From assembly GCA_019359715.1 (NCBI GenBank), contig JAHHGS010000011.1, positions 62,001 to 126,000 of the forward strand: a DNA stretch of 64,000 nucleotides. The letters run 5' to 3'. A program made the translations under genes and the position numbers. A model generated the notes under the pieces. That model ran no database searches, was not told where the DNA came from, and saw only the letters and a program-made list of their open reading frames with translations. Origin of the DNA: Aphanocapsa sp. GSE-SYN-MK-11-07L. GTDB lineage: Bacteria; Cyanobacteriota; Cyanobacteriia; Thermosynechococcales; Thermosynechococcaceae. This document shows positions 1 through 9,903 of the stretch, one piece after another; the first letter of the stretch is position 1, and each line of letters starts with the position of its first letter.

Positions 1-66
1 GCGGCGGCGAGAACGCTAAAATAATCGACAGGTTGGACGAACAATCAACTGTTGCAGGACATACCG

Positions 67-708
67 ATGACGACGGTATACACAACAGAGTGCCTATTGC
101 GAATTCTGGCAGATGAGTATCGAGCCTGTGTGAATGGGCAGCGCCTCAATCTGGCAGCGACGGTTTCTGGCGTCAACCCACTGATCGATCAGTTTTTGAA
201 TGCAGAAGGGATTCAGAAATTTACGGCCTACCTTGATTTTCGAGCCGCCGTTCACCGCTATCAGCTAGAGCATCAGGTTTCTGGAATTGTTTGGCGACAT
301 ATTGCGATCGCCGATCAAACCCTCAGCTATCCAGAAGTAGACGAGCAGTTAATTGCATTGCCCAGTGACCTCAAAATTTTGCAGGCAGCTAAACCGGAAG
401 TGCTGAACTTTTGGCAGCAGATTGTTTCGGGTGATCAAGATGTCCAAACTACGGCAATGGATCTCTACTTGGGGGTGAACCGAGGGCAAGACTACCAGGC
501 GATCGGCGAAGCTGATGTGAAGCAAATTGCTCAGCGCACCGAATGGGCAAGCTTGACCAAGCACCAACACATCAACTTTCTGGAGTTAGTCTTGCAGCTA
601 GGCTGGGGCAAACCGAACGAAGCCCTCTACAAGCGGGGCTGGCCAGAGTCAGGCAGTGAGTTTGTCTATGCGGTCAGTCCTGGTCATGCGCCAATTAGCT
701 TGGCTTGA
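67..708 (+). CDS. Hypothetical cyanobacterial protein
   Basis: I do not recognise this 213-residue protein. It is soluble: no signal peptide, membrane segment or known motif is visible, and it is rich in short helical stretches. I start it at the ATG at 67 rather than the in-frame TTG at 52; neither has a convincing ribosome site. It is followed by 83 bases before the peptide-binding lipoprotein gene on the same strand, so the two could be cotranscribed, but nothing in the protein suggests a transport role. Base composition resembles its neighbours and a HIP1-like site lies inside it, so it looks resident. Confidence 0.6.
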   Translation: MTTVYTTECLLRILADEYRACVNGQRLNLAATVSGVNPLIDQFLNAEGIQKFTAYLDFRAAVHRYQLEHQVSGIVWRHIAIADQTLSYPEVDEQLIALPSDLKILQAAKPEVLNFWQQIVSGDQDVQTTAMDLYLGVNRGQDYQAIGEADVKQIAQRTEWASLTKHQHINFLELVLQLGWGKPNEALYKRGWPESGSEFVYAVSPGHAPISLA

Positions 709-791
709 TGCGGCTGATTCTACGGCGGCAGGGCGATTATTGCCAAAAAATCTGCGATTCTGGTAAAGATTAGGTATCGAACAGTCAGCTT

Positions 792-2561
792 ATGTCGGGA
801 TTTCGGCGAGCGATCGCAGCAGTCATAGCATTAATAACGGCGATCGCCCTGACGGGCTGTAGCTTTGACCAATTGCGAGTGCAGGCGGCCCAAGTGCCAA
901 CCTTGGTTTTAAGCAGCCTCTCTGACCCCAAAACCTTTAACACTGTGGTTAGCCAAGAACAGAGTGAGGTGTTTGGGTTAATCGAAGAAGGTCTGATTAG
1001 CCAGAATGGGATCACAGGTGAAATTGAGCCTGCCTTAGCGGAATCGTGGCAGTTTTCTGCCGACAAAAAAACGATTACCTATACGCTGCGGCCAGGGTTG
1101 AAGTGGTCAGATGGCGAACCCCTGACGGTTGACGATGTGGTTTTTACTTACAACGATGTTTATCTGAATGAAAACATTCCTTCTGATGCAAGAGATGTGC
1201 TGCGAATCGGCAGGGAAGGAAAATTTCCTAGCGTTAAAAAGCTCGATCAGCGACGGGTCGAGTTTACAATTCCCGAACCCTTTGCACCTTTTTTAAGAAT
1301 CACAGGCATTGGGATTTTGCCTGAGCACATTCTGCGATCGGCAGTTACGACCAAGGATTCAAAGGGTCGAGTCAAATTCATCGCCATGTGGGGGGTTGAT
1401 ACTAATCCAGCCGAAATTGTCGTGCCTGGCCCGTTTATGATTGAGAGCTACACCACAGGTCAACGGGTGATTCTCCGGCGCAACCCCTACTACTGGCGTA
1501 GAGATCAACAGGGAAATGCTCTGCCCTACATTCAACGAATTGTCTTACAGATTGTTGAAAATCTAGACACCCAACTGTTGCAGTTTCGTTCCGGCGGATT
1601 AGATGAAGTTGATGTATCACCGTCCTATTTTTCATTGCTGAAGGCAGAAGAGAAACGCGATCGGTTCACAATTTATGATGGCGGGCCGGCCCTCACCCAA
1701 TCTTTTATCTCCTTTAATTTGAACAAAGGGCGACGGCAAAATGGTCAACCCCTGGTTAACCCAATCAAGTCAGCTTGGTTTAATAACTTGGCCTTTCGGC
1801 GGGCGATCGCCCATGCCATCGATCGCCAGCAAATGCTCAACAACATCTATCAAGGTCTAGGGGAACCGCAAAACTCAACGATTGCGATTCAAAGCCCCTA
1901 TTACCTTTCGCCTCAACAGGGGCTAAAGGTGTATGACTATGACCCCAAAAGAGCCAAAGAACTCTTGCAAGCGGCAGGCTTTCAATACAACTCCCGTCAG
2001 CAACTCCTCGACGCAGAGGGCAACCGAGTCCGGTTTACGCTGATTACAAATGCTGGCAACAAGATTCGGGAAGCCATGGGGGCCCAAATTAAACTGGATT
2101 TAGCCCAAATTGGCATTCAGGTGGACTTTAACCCGATCGCTTTCAATACCTTAGTTGAAAAAATCACCGCAGGCCTGGACTGGGAATGCTACCTGCTGGG
2201 GTTTGCTGGGGGTGGGATTGAGCCGAACGGTGGAGCAAATACTTGGCTGCCAAACGGCGGGCTACACGCTTTTAACCTCAAGCCTCGCCCAGGGCAACCG
2301 CCCCTGATTGGGCGGGTGGTTTCAGACTGGGAGCAGCAGATTGGCGAGCTTTACATTCGGGGCGCACAGGAACTTGATGAGACGAAGCGGAAAGCGATTT
2401 ATGCCGAAGCTCAACAGTTGATTCAAGAGAATCTACCGATGATTTATTTGATTAATCCGCTGGCTTTGCAGGCTGTGCGCGATCGCATTCAAGGAGTTCA
2501 GTTTTCAGCCTTGGGCGGCGCTCTTTGGAATATCTATGAGTTAAAACTAGCCGCAGATTAG
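792..2561 (+). CDS. ABC transporter substrate-binding lipoprotein, family 5 (oligopeptide/dipeptide type)
   Basis: A 589-residue extracytoplasmic solute-binding protein of the DppA/OppA family (SBP_bac_5). The N terminus is a lipoprotein signal with a lipobox L20-T-G-C23, so it should be anchored in the periplasm through Cys23. Family hallmarks are visible: an early EGLI segment, 'YTLRPGLKWSDGEPL' near residue 97, and 'FRRAIAHAIDRQQ' near residue 337. Family members deliver peptides, nickel or similar ligands to a two-permease, two-ATPase importer. No permease genes are present here; the matching double ATPase may be the protein at 49648-51294. Ligand unknown. Confidence 0.93.
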   Translation: MSGFRRAIAAVIALITAIALTGCSFDQLRVQAAQVPTLVLSSLSDPKTFNTVVSQEQSEVFGLIEEGLISQNGITGEIEPALAESWQFSADKKTITYTLRPGLKWSDGEPLTVDDVVFTYNDVYLNENIPSDARDVLRIGREGKFPSVKKLDQRRVEFTIPEPFAPFLRITGIGILPEHILRSAVTTKDSKGRVKFIAMWGVDTNPAEIVVPGPFMIESYTTGQRVILRRNPYYWRRDQQGNALPYIQRIVLQIVENLDTQLLQFRSGGLDEVDVSPSYFSLLKAEEKRDRFTIYDGGPALTQSFISFNLNKGRRQNGQPLVNPIKSAWFNNLAFRRAIAHAIDRQQMLNNIYQGLGEPQNSTIAIQSPYYLSPQQGLKVYDYDPKRAKELLQAAGFQYNSRQQLLDAEGNRVRFTLITNAGNKIREAMGAQIKLDLAQIGIQVDFNPIAFNTLVEKITAGLDWECYLLGFAGGGIEPNGGANTWLPNGGLHAFNLKPRPGQPPLIGRVVSDWEQQIGELYIRGAQELDETKRKAIYAEAQQLIQENLPMIYLINPLALQAVRDRIQGVQFSALGGALWNIYELKLAAD

Positions 2562-2683
2562 TATTCAGGCCCAGCTTGGGGGCAACTCCCCAGAAATCAG
2601 CGGGGTATCACCCTGTCGGGACTTCATCGACAAACGTAAAAATAGATACAAGATACATAAGAACTGGCTAGGTTAGAAGTCCT

Positions 2684-3073
2684 ATGGATTACCTCTACTA
2701 CTTGGGAAATGCTAGCTTAACTCTCCGAGTTGTGCAGTATCTCAATCGGCATCAAACGTTTCCGATCAGCTTCATCACCGTGATTCACCAAGTTGATGGC
2801 TGGGTGGTGCGAGTCAAGATGTCCCAAAAACTTACTCCGCAGCAGGCGGGAGATTTTCATGCCTTCATGAGTGAGTTGGGCGTTGCCTATCAGCCAGGGA
2901 TTCCGCTCAAGATGGCTTTGTGGGCTTTAGAAACTGGGCAACCGATTGTGGAAGTCATGCAGCGCTACCAAACGGCAATTGTTTCCCACGGCTGTCCGGA
3001 TCGGACTGAAATTGAAGAGTTCCGCGAACAATTTATCCAGGGTTTAGGCTACTGCCCCGAAACGCTGGCTTGA
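2684..3073 (+). CDS. Hypothetical cyanobacterial protein
   Basis: A 129-residue soluble protein that I cannot assign to a named family. It begins at the ATG at 2684; no strong ribosome site is seen. The sequence has alternating strand and helix character, with 'WVVRVKMSQKLTPQQAGDF' in the middle, but no catalytic motif. It lies alone on the + strand between the binding lipoprotein and a strong terminator at 3126-3166, so it ends its transcription unit. Confidence 0.6.
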   Translation: MDYLYYLGNASLTLRVVQYLNRHQTFPISFITVIHQVDGWVVRVKMSQKLTPQQAGDFHAFMSELGVAYQPGIPLKMALWALETGQPIVEVMQRYQTAIVSHGCPDRTEIEEFREQFIQGLGYCPETLA

Positions 3074-3125
3074 TTTTTATAGCCCCTTGCGATTTAATCC
3101 ATTAGTTTTTTAATCCATTTTTAAA

Positions 3126-3166
3126 TAAAGCTTGAAAGCCTCGCAGTGCGAGGCTTTCAAGCTTTA
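3126..3166. terminator. Bidirectional terminator hairpin
   Basis: A perfect inverted repeat with 20-base arms (3126-3145 and 3147-3166) around a single G, folding with a minimal loop at the centre. It ends in TTT on the + strand and reads the same on the minus strand. It sits between two convergent genes, the + strand gene ending at 3073 and the ABC ATPase gene ending at 3262, and can end transcription from both sides. Confidence 0.8.
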
Positions 3167-3261
3167 AACGGTGTTTAATCCACGTCAGGATTGCGATCGC
3201 CAGCCTTCGTTCAACAATTTATTCAGGCCACCAGAGTCGATTTTGGGCGTCTGGTTGCTCA

Positions 3262-4356
3262 CTATCGAACGATGGCTCCGGTGCTGGCATCAAAAACGAG
3301 CAAAGCATTCAGATCAAAACCCAAGGTTAAGCGATCGCCAATCTGAGGATAGATTTCGGTTTTAGTGGTCAAGTTGAGGATTTGATCAGAATTGGGCAAG
3401 ACAACCCGCAGCATATTTTCCCGCCCCAGCGGCTCCACTAACTGGGCGATCGTCTCTAGTGTGGCGGTTGTTTGATCTGGTTCAGAACTGGAGATCACCT
3501 GTAAATACTCAGGGCGAATGCCCAAATCGAAGGAATGCCCCTGGGCCGAGTTGAGCAACGGAATCAGCCGAGCCGGGCAAGGCAGACGTTGCCCTTGGAT
3601 ATAAAAGCTGCCTGCGTCATAGACAGCTTGCAGTAAATTCATCGGTGGGTGCCCTAGAAAACAGGCCACCATCCGATTAACTGGCTGGTTATAAATCTGC
3701 TGGGGGCTGCCAATTTGCTGAATTTGTCCCCGCGACAAAACAACAATTTTGTCCGCTAGAGTCATTGCCTCCATTTGATCGTGGGTGACATAGATGGTGG
3801 TAATGCCAATTCTTTGATGCAGTTGCTTTAGTTCAGCCCTGGTTTCATCCCGCAGTTGGGCATCCAGGTTCGACAGCGGTTCATCCAGCAAGAAAACTTG
3901 TGGTGAACGGGCGATCGCCCTCCCTAAAGCCACCCGCTGCTGTTGCCCACCGGAAAGCTGCTTCGGTTTGCGCTGTAGCAAATGGGCAATATCTAAAGAC
4001 TTGGCAACAGATTGAACCTGCGCTTGAATCGTGGCTGCGTCAGCTTGCCGCATCTGTAAGCCAAAGCCCAGATTTTCGGCCACCGTCATGTGGGGATAGA
4101 GGGCATAGTTTTGAAACACCATTGCCACATCCCGCTGCCGGGCAGGCACTTGGTTAACAAGCCGATCGCCGATGTAGAGGTTGCCTGTAGTTGGTGCGTC
4201 TAAACCAGCAATCATTCTCAATATGGTTGATTTTCCGCAGCCAGAGGGGCCAACCAGCACCCAAAACTCACCGTCTGGGATTTCAAAGCTAATCTCCTCA
4301 ACAGCAGTGGTTGATTCAAATTTGCGGGCAACTCGTTCTAAACAGACTCTGGCCAT
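3262..4356 (-). CDS. ABC transporter ATP-binding protein, sugar type (MalK/UgpC family)
   Basis: A 364-residue ATPase subunit of a carbohydrate importer. Walker A GPSGCGKST is at residues 36-44, the signature LSGGQ at 134-138 and Walker B VFLLDEP at 154-160, followed by the H-loop 'YVTHDQMEA'. The C-terminal third is the TOBE/MalK-like regulatory region, giving the usual full length for UgpC/MsmK proteins. Such ATPases often serve several sugar permeases and are encoded away from them; no permease or sugar-binding gene is adjacent. It is transcribed toward the terminator at 3126-3166, divergently from the glycosyltransferase operon. Confidence 0.93.
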   Translation of the reverse strand: MARVCLERVARKFESTTAVEEISFEIPDGEFWVLVGPSGCGKSTILRMIAGLDAPTTGNLYIGDRLVNQVPARQRDVAMVFQNYALYPHMTVAENLGFGLQMRQADAATIQAQVQSVAKSLDIAHLLQRKPKQLSGGQQQRVALGRAIARSPQVFLLDEPLSNLDAQLRDETRAELKQLHQRIGITTIYVTHDQMEAMTLADKIVVLSRGQIQQIGSPQQIYNQPVNRMVACFLGHPPMNLLQAVYDAGSFYIQGQRLPCPARLIPLLNSAQGHSFDLGIRPEYLQVISSSEPDQTTATLETIAQLVEPLGRENMLRVVLPNSDQILNLTTKTEIYPQIGDRLTLGFDLNALLVFDASTGAIVR

Positions 4357-5210
4357 GCGATCGCCTCAGTACTAGCCATCCTTAATTTGCCATGCATTGT
4401 CCAAACTTTGGTCTGTTAAGTCTACATTGTTGGTGCTGGCGGCTTCTCGTATTACGGTGCGGTTGGATTGCTCCTAGACTCGCCATAGACGACAGTAAGC
4501 CACAAGGGGTTGGCGACGAATTTCACCGTTCTCGCTAATTTTGAGCCACTTTAATTTGTAAAACCAATTGATTGCACTCCTAGTTAAAGCAACCATAGAT
4601 TGGATTTAATCAGCTATCTTCAGCGCCATCTGCTAAAAGCAACTAGGATCAATTTAGGTATGAAGCGCTACAGTTTTTCTCTCTGAAATGGTCAGAAAAA
4701 TGTATTAAAAATAACCATTGACTAACGATTCACCAGCCAAAATAGCAGGATCAATCCATCACTCAACCGATGGACTATTGCATCGTCGTCCTTAGCATTT
4801 CCCTATCTCTTTCGATATAAATTGCAGAGCCATAAGTACGGTTGATTTTTCCAAAATGCTTTCCTGGTCGGGATTTTGGAAAAATTAGTGCGGATTACCG
4901 AACCCGTAAAGATTTGCCATTTTGTGAAATTTATATTAAAGTTTCTTCAAGTGTGTTAGCAAAGTTTATTCAGACTTCTGTTTGCTTGCACTTCAGGGTA
5001 GGGTAGTGAGCTACAGGAAGTAAGTGTTAGCAACACGGGAGAATTTTAGGCTCTGAAATATTGAGTTTCTGAGGTTCGTAATTTAATTCTTAAAACGCGA
5101 TTTTTCGTTGAAACTAGTTTGAGGCTAGCCGCTTCCTAGCGGTTGTTAGGTCTGAAATTTATATCATTTTTATTTCTCTCAACTAATCGGTTATAGGAAG
5201 GAGGTTCGTA
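4357..5210. other. 854-bp gene-free leader between divergent genes
   Basis: No gene is supportable on either strand. The stretch is AT-rich and separates the divergent ABC ATPase gene from the glycosyltransferase operon. It contains a perfect 13-base inverted repeat (4845-4857 and 4873-4885, loop of 15) which could form a hairpin in a transcript. It ends in a textbook Shine-Dalgarno site, AAGGAGG at 5198-5204, six bases before the ATG. I could not identify a consensus promoter. The length suggests a long regulated 5' leader or several promoters. Confidence 0.6.
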
Positions 5211-6293
5211 ATGAAGATTGCCCAGATCGCCCCACTGTGGGAGAGCGTTCCACCGCCAGCCTATGGCGGAGTTGAGCTAGTTGTTAGTATTTTGACCGAT
5301 GCCTTGGTCAGCCGCGGTCATGAAGTAACACTATTTGCTTCTGGAGACTCAAAAACACAAGCTAAGTTGGAGGCAGTTCACTCTAAGGCACTGCGTCTAG
5401 ACGCTGGCATTAAAGAATGCAGTATCTATGAAATGCTCAACGTGAGCCGAGTTTATGAGCAGGCTGATCAATTTGACATTATTCATTCTCACGTCGGATG
5501 TGCAGCTCTGCCTTACTCTGGTTTGGTAAAAACTCCGACTGTTCATACGCTACACGGTATTTTTACGCCAGACAACGAGAAGCTGTTCACCCACGCGCGC
5601 AACCAACCGTTTATTAGTATTTCGGATGCTCAACGGGAAGCAAGGCTGGGCTTAAATTATGTTGGTACGGTTTATAACGGAATTAATCCAGAGCGCTATC
5701 AGTTTTATTCCCAGCCAGCAAATCCGCCTTACCTGGCTTTTTTAGGGCGGATTTCGCCGGAAAAGGGCCCCCACTTAGCGATCGAAATTGCCAAACGGTC
5801 AGGTTGGCACCTCAAAATTGCCGGCAAGGTCGATGTCGTCGATGTTGACTATTTTGAGCAGGAAATCAAGCCGCTAATTGATGGTGAGCAAATTGAGTTT
5901 TTGGGAGAAGCCAACCACGCTCAGAAAAGCGTTTTGATGGGAGGGGCAGTCGCTACCCTGTTCCCCATTACTTGGCGTGAACCCTTTGGACTCGTCATGA
6001 TTGAATCGATGGCAACGGGGACACCCGTGATTGGTATGAACTTAGGTTCTGCGCCTGAAATCATTGCGGATGGGGTTAGCGGTTTTCTCTGCCGTAACGT
6101 TGATGAGTGCGTCGCTGCCCTTGACCGAGCCGCTGTTCTTGATCGGCGTGCCTGCCGAGATCATGTGCTGACTAAGTTCACGGATGACCGGATGGTCGAT
6201 GGCTATGAGGCAATTTATCAAAGCATTTTGACAGAGCGCTACTCGCGCAATGGTCATAGCCGGATGGCGACGACAGTCGGGATTAATCTATAG
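5211..6293 (+). CDS. Glycosyltransferase family 4
   Basis: A 360-residue retaining GT-B glycosyltransferase. The N-terminal Rossmann domain starts 'MKIAQIAPLWESVPPPAYGG', typical of cyanobacterial GT4 proteins; the C-terminal domain has the EX7E catalytic/nucleotide motif as EPFGLVMIES. Start is fixed by a strong AAGGAGG ribosome site. It is the first gene of a three-gene operon with a second GT4 (50-base gap) and a debranching-type glucosidase, so it probably acts in synthesis or remodelling of a soluble or storage saccharide rather than in the surface-polysaccharide locus at the other end of the window. Donor and acceptor are unknown. Confidence 0.92.
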   Translation: MKIAQIAPLWESVPPPAYGGVELVVSILTDALVSRGHEVTLFASGDSKTQAKLEAVHSKALRLDAGIKECSIYEMLNVSRVYEQADQFDIIHSHVGCAALPYSGLVKTPTVHTLHGIFTPDNEKLFTHARNQPFISISDAQREARLGLNYVGTVYNGINPERYQFYSQPANPPYLAFLGRISPEKGPHLAIEIAKRSGWHLKIAGKVDVVDVDYFEQEIKPLIDGEQIEFLGEANHAQKSVLMGGAVATLFPITWREPFGLVMIESMATGTPVIGMNLGSAPEIIADGVSGFLCRNVDECVAALDRAAVLDRRACRDHVLTKFTDDRMVDGYEAIYQSILTERYSRNGHSRMATTVGINL

Positions 6294-6343
6294 CGTTTGC
6301 CCTAGGTCTAGGGCGAAGCATTTAAAATTGGGAGGGTAAGGTT

Positions 6344-7675
6344 ATGTTTAGTCTAAACAGACAGCCGATCGCGTTGATTTCTGATCACGCTGATCCAGCC
6401 GCCGAAATTGGGCTAGAAGAGGCGGGTGGACAGAATGTGTACGTGCGCCAAGTGGGGGAACATCTCGCTCACCTCGCTTGGCAGGTGGATATGTTCACTC
6501 GCAAGGTTAGTTCAGAACTGCCAACGATTGTTCAACATTCACCGCATTGCCGCACTATTCGGCTCTCGGCCGGGCCAGAAGCGTTTGTGCCCAGAGACCA
6601 ACTCTTCGAGCACATGCCGGAGTTTGTGGAATCGTTTCAGCGGTTTGAAAGCAAGCAAGGCACGAATTATCCGCTGGTTCATACTAACTACTGGCTTTCT
6701 GCTTGGGTCGGGCTGGAGTTGCAGAAGAAGCGAGGGATTCAACTTGTTCATACCTATCATTCTCTGGGAGCGGTTAAGTATCCGGCAGTGCTTGACCGGC
6801 CAGCGATCGCCGATACCCGTCTAAACGTTGAGCGAGAAATTTTAGAGCAAGCGGCTTGTGTAGTTGCCACCAGTCCCCAAGAGCGAGAAAATTTACGCAC
6901 ATTAGTTTCTCTGCTGGGCCAGATTGAAGTCATCCCCTGTGGAACGGATACAGAAAACTTTCGCCCTATGCCTAAAGCTGAGGCTCGCCGGCAGTTGGGG
7001 CTCGATTTACAAGAGCAAGTTGTGCTTTATGTCGGCAGATTCGATCGCCGCAAGGGCATTGAGACCGCCATCCGAGCCGGGGCTGCCTTGAAAGAGCAAG
7101 GCATCAACAACCTAAAGCTAGTGATTGTGGGTGGCAGTTCGCCCGATCTGCCCGATGGAAAAGAGAGGGCACGGGTTGAGCAGATTGTCGCCGAGGTGGG
7201 CTTGCAGGCTGAGGTGCTGTTTGCGGGTCGGGTCGGACACGATTTGCTACCGCTCTACTACACTGCTGCTGATGTTTGCGTGATTCCTAGCCACTATGAG
7301 CCATTTGGACTGGTAGCGATTGAGTCTATGGCCTGTGGTACACCCGTTGTTGCCTCAGATGTTGGTGGCTTACGGTTTACGGTCATTCCAAATCAAACCG
7401 GCTTGCTGGTGCCCCCCCAAGACACCGCCAGTTTTGCTGAGGCAATTTACAGCATTTTGTCTGACCAACTCTGGGCTAGAAAGCTGAGGCGGCAGGCTTC
7501 TGTCACCGTAAACCAGCGATTTAGCTGGCCAGGCGTCGCCATTCAACTGAGTGAGCTGTATCGGCACGTCCTAGCGCAGTCAATTATGCACGAGCAGCCT
7601 TGGCCGCCTAAAATGGCTAGTAATCAGCTCACTTCTGCTCAGCGTTACTCATGGGTGAAAACAGTCAACCGATAA
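6344..7675 (+). CDS. Glycosyltransferase family 4, sucrose-phosphate-synthase-like
   Basis: A 443-residue GT4 enzyme. The N terminus carries the 'EEAGGQNVYVRQ' loop that corresponds to the GGQ-x-YV sugar-binding motif of sucrose-phosphate synthases and related enzymes; the C-terminal domain has EPFGLVAIES as the EX7E motif. A GGGAGG ribosome site lies about nine bases before the ATG. The last 25 bases overlap the following glucosidase gene in another frame, so the two are translationally coupled. A sucrose, glucosylglycerate or similar product is possible, but the specificity cannot be read from the sequence. Confidence 0.9.
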   Translation: MFSLNRQPIALISDHADPAAEIGLEEAGGQNVYVRQVGEHLAHLAWQVDMFTRKVSSELPTIVQHSPHCRTIRLSAGPEAFVPRDQLFEHMPEFVESFQRFESKQGTNYPLVHTNYWLSAWVGLELQKKRGIQLVHTYHSLGAVKYPAVLDRPAIADTRLNVEREILEQAACVVATSPQERENLRTLVSLLGQIEVIPCGTDTENFRPMPKAEARRQLGLDLQEQVVLYVGRFDRRKGIETAIRAGAALKEQGINNLKLVIVGGSSPDLPDGKERARVEQIVAEVGLQAEVLFAGRVGHDLLPLYYTAADVCVIPSHYEPFGLVAIESMACGTPVVASDVGGLRFTVIPNQTGLLVPPQDTASFAEAIYSILSDQLWARKLRRQASVTVNQRFSWPGVAIQLSELYRHVLAQSIMHEQPWPPKMASNQLTSAQRYSWVKTVNR

Positions 7676-9903
7676 AACCTGCAGACCGAATTGAAATTGA
7701 TGGGAGAGTTTTTGTCTCGGCGGCAGATATGCCGATCGCGCCTTGGAACTGTGTGATTAGCGATCGCCCAGTCACAACTCTCACCCTCAAAGACGATGAT
7801 TTATTTTTAGTCAGCGACACGCTCGGAAATATTTCTGGCGTGGGCTGTCGGGCCGAGGGAATTGAAGCCAGTATGGGGCTATTTTGCCGCGACACTCGCT
7901 TCCTGAACCGCTTGGAGCTGCAAATTGATGGGCGATCGCCCATCTTGCTTAGTAGTTCTGCTCACAAGGGGTTTTCCCTCTCAGCCCTCTGTTCTAATCC
8001 TCAAATTGATGACCAGATTGCGGCGGAAACGATTGGGATTCAGCGAGAAATTGCGATCAACGGCGGCCTGTTTGAAGAAATTCAAATCACCAACTACAAT
8101 TCGGTTCCAGTTAGCTTTAATGTTAGCCTCAGTTTTGACGCCGATTTCGTCGATCTGTTTGAGGTGAGGGGGTTTGGCCGGGAGCAGCGGGGTAAGCTGC
8201 TCCGGTATTTGCCCGACCAGCGACAGACCAGTCAACTCCCCAAGCACATTGTGCTGGCCTACCAGGGTCTAGACAGCAAGGTGCTAGAGTCCCGGATTCA
8301 GTTTCATGGCTGTCAGCCCGATCAAATCGTTGGCAATACGGCGATTTGGAACCTAGAGTTAAGCTCTCATAAGTCAGTTACCTTAGAGTATTACATTCAC
8401 CTGTTTGCCGATCAGCGGCTGGTTTCATCCGTAAACGCGCCGACCACGCTGATGCAGGCCAAGGCGGCTGAATTTTTGGAGCAGCAAACCTGGGCTGGCC
8501 AAATTACCCAAATTCAAACCGACAACAAATTTTTGAACCAGGCGATCGCCAGAGCCGAGCAGGACATTTACTTGCTGCGGCAAACCTTTGCTGGCAGCAA
8601 AGTCTTGGCTGCTGGAGTGCCCTGGTTTTCCACCCTGTTTGGGCGAGATTCAATTATTACCGCTTCGCAAACCCTGATTTTAGATCCGCTGATTGCCTGC
8701 GAAACCTTGGGGGTGTTAGCGAAATTTCAGGGACAAGTCGAGGACGATTGGCGAGAAGAAGAGCCAGGCAAGATTCTGCATGAAATTCGGCTGGGCGAGA
8801 TGGCGCGCTGCCATGAAATTCCCCACACGCCCTACTACGGCACCGTCGATGCGACGCCGCTCTGGTTGATGCTCTACGCAGAGTATTTTGCCTGGACAGC
8901 AGACCATAAGACCTTGGAGCGACTTTGGCCAAATGCGATCGCCGCCATGGATTGGATTGATCGCAACTGCAAACAAACGGGCTATCTGAGCTACAATCGG
9001 CGCTCCAAGCGCGGGCTAGTTAATCAGGGCTGGAAAGATTCGGGGAATTGCATTGTGAACGCGCAAGGAGAACTTGCGCAAGGGGCAATCGCCCTCGCGG
9101 AAGTGCAAGCCTATGTCTATGCCGCCAAGCTGCGGATGAGCGAATTGGCAAAGGTGAGAAAGCTGCCTGATTTGGCTGAGACCTGGCAGGCTCAGGCCAG
9201 AGACTTAAAGACGCGCTTTAATCAAGACTTTTGGCTGCCCAGCCATGATTACTGCGCTTTAGCCCTGGATGGTGCAGGACAACCCGTCGATAGCATTACC
9301 TCTAATCCAGGACACTGCTTGAACTTGGGCATTCTTGACCCCGAAAAAGCGCTCAGCGTGGCCGAGCGTCTGCAAGCTCCTGACATGTTCAACGGTTGGG
9401 GGATTCGCACCCTCAGCAGTCTTTCCCCTGCCTACAATCCGATGGGCTACCACATTGGTTCGGTCTGGCCCCACGACAACGGCATGATTACCCTGGGGTT
9501 GCGATCGCTCGGTTTAGTTGAACAGTCCTTGGAGGTAGCGTCAGGCTTGATTGATATGACGCTGGCCCAGCCTTATCAGCGCCCGCCAGAGCTATTTTGC
9601 GGCTATGAGCGCGATGGCGATAGTTTGCCGGTGCAGTATCCGGTTGCCTGTTCACCCCAAGCTTGGGCCAGTGGCACCGTCTTTCAACTGATTGCGACCA
9701 TGATTAATCTGGTGCCGAATGCTCCCGGTAATCAAGTCCACATTATCGATCCGGCGCTGATTGAATCGATCAGGACGCTATCGATTCAAAATTTACGGAT
9801 TGGCTCCACGCTCCTAGACCTAGAGTTTGAACGATCTGGGGATACAACCGCCTACCGAGTCAGTAAAAAGCGCGGCAACTTACGGGTTGTAATTGAGGCC
9901 TGA
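7651..9903 (+). CDS. Amylo-alpha-1,6-glucosidase family protein (glycogen-debranching type)
   Basis: A 750-residue protein with an N-terminal beta-rich glycogen-debranching domain (GDE_N_bis type, about residues 45-240) and a C-terminal (alpha/alpha)6 barrel typical of amylo-alpha-1,6-glucosidases. Barrel motifs include 'FGRDSIITASQ', 'NQGWKDSGN' and 'SVWPHDNGMI'. Family members hydrolyse alpha-glucosidic bonds in glycogen-like or small glucosides. The start overlaps the upstream GT4 by 25 bases, which points to coordinated synthesis and trimming of one saccharide. No signal peptide, so cytoplasmic. Confidence 0.9.
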   Translation: MGENSQPIKPADRIEIDGRVFVSAADMPIAPWNCVISDRPVTTLTLKDDDLFLVSDTLGNISGVGCRAEGIEASMGLFCRDTRFLNRLELQIDGRSPILLSSSAHKGFSLSALCSNPQIDDQIAAETIGIQREIAINGGLFEEIQITNYNSVPVSFNVSLSFDADFVDLFEVRGFGREQRGKLLRYLPDQRQTSQLPKHIVLAYQGLDSKVLESRIQFHGCQPDQIVGNTAIWNLELSSHKSVTLEYYIHLFADQRLVSSVNAPTTLMQAKAAEFLEQQTWAGQITQIQTDNKFLNQAIARAEQDIYLLRQTFAGSKVLAAGVPWFSTLFGRDSIITASQTLILDPLIACETLGVLAKFQGQVEDDWREEEPGKILHEIRLGEMARCHEIPHTPYYGTVDATPLWLMLYAEYFAWTADHKTLERLWPNAIAAMDWIDRNCKQTGYLSYNRRSKRGLVNQGWKDSGNCIVNAQGELAQGAIALAEVQAYVYAAKLRMSELAKVRKLPDLAETWQAQARDLKTRFNQDFWLPSHDYCALALDGAGQPVDSITSNPGHCLNLGILDPEKALSVAERLQAPDMFNGWGIRTLSSLSPAYNPMGYHIGSVWPHDNGMITLGLRSLGLVEQSLEVASGLIDMTLAQPYQRPPELFCGYERDGDSLPVQYPVACSPQAWASGTVFQLIATMINLVPNAPGNQVHIIDPALIESIRTLSIQNLRIGSTLLDLEFERSGDTTAYRVSKKRGNLRVVIEA

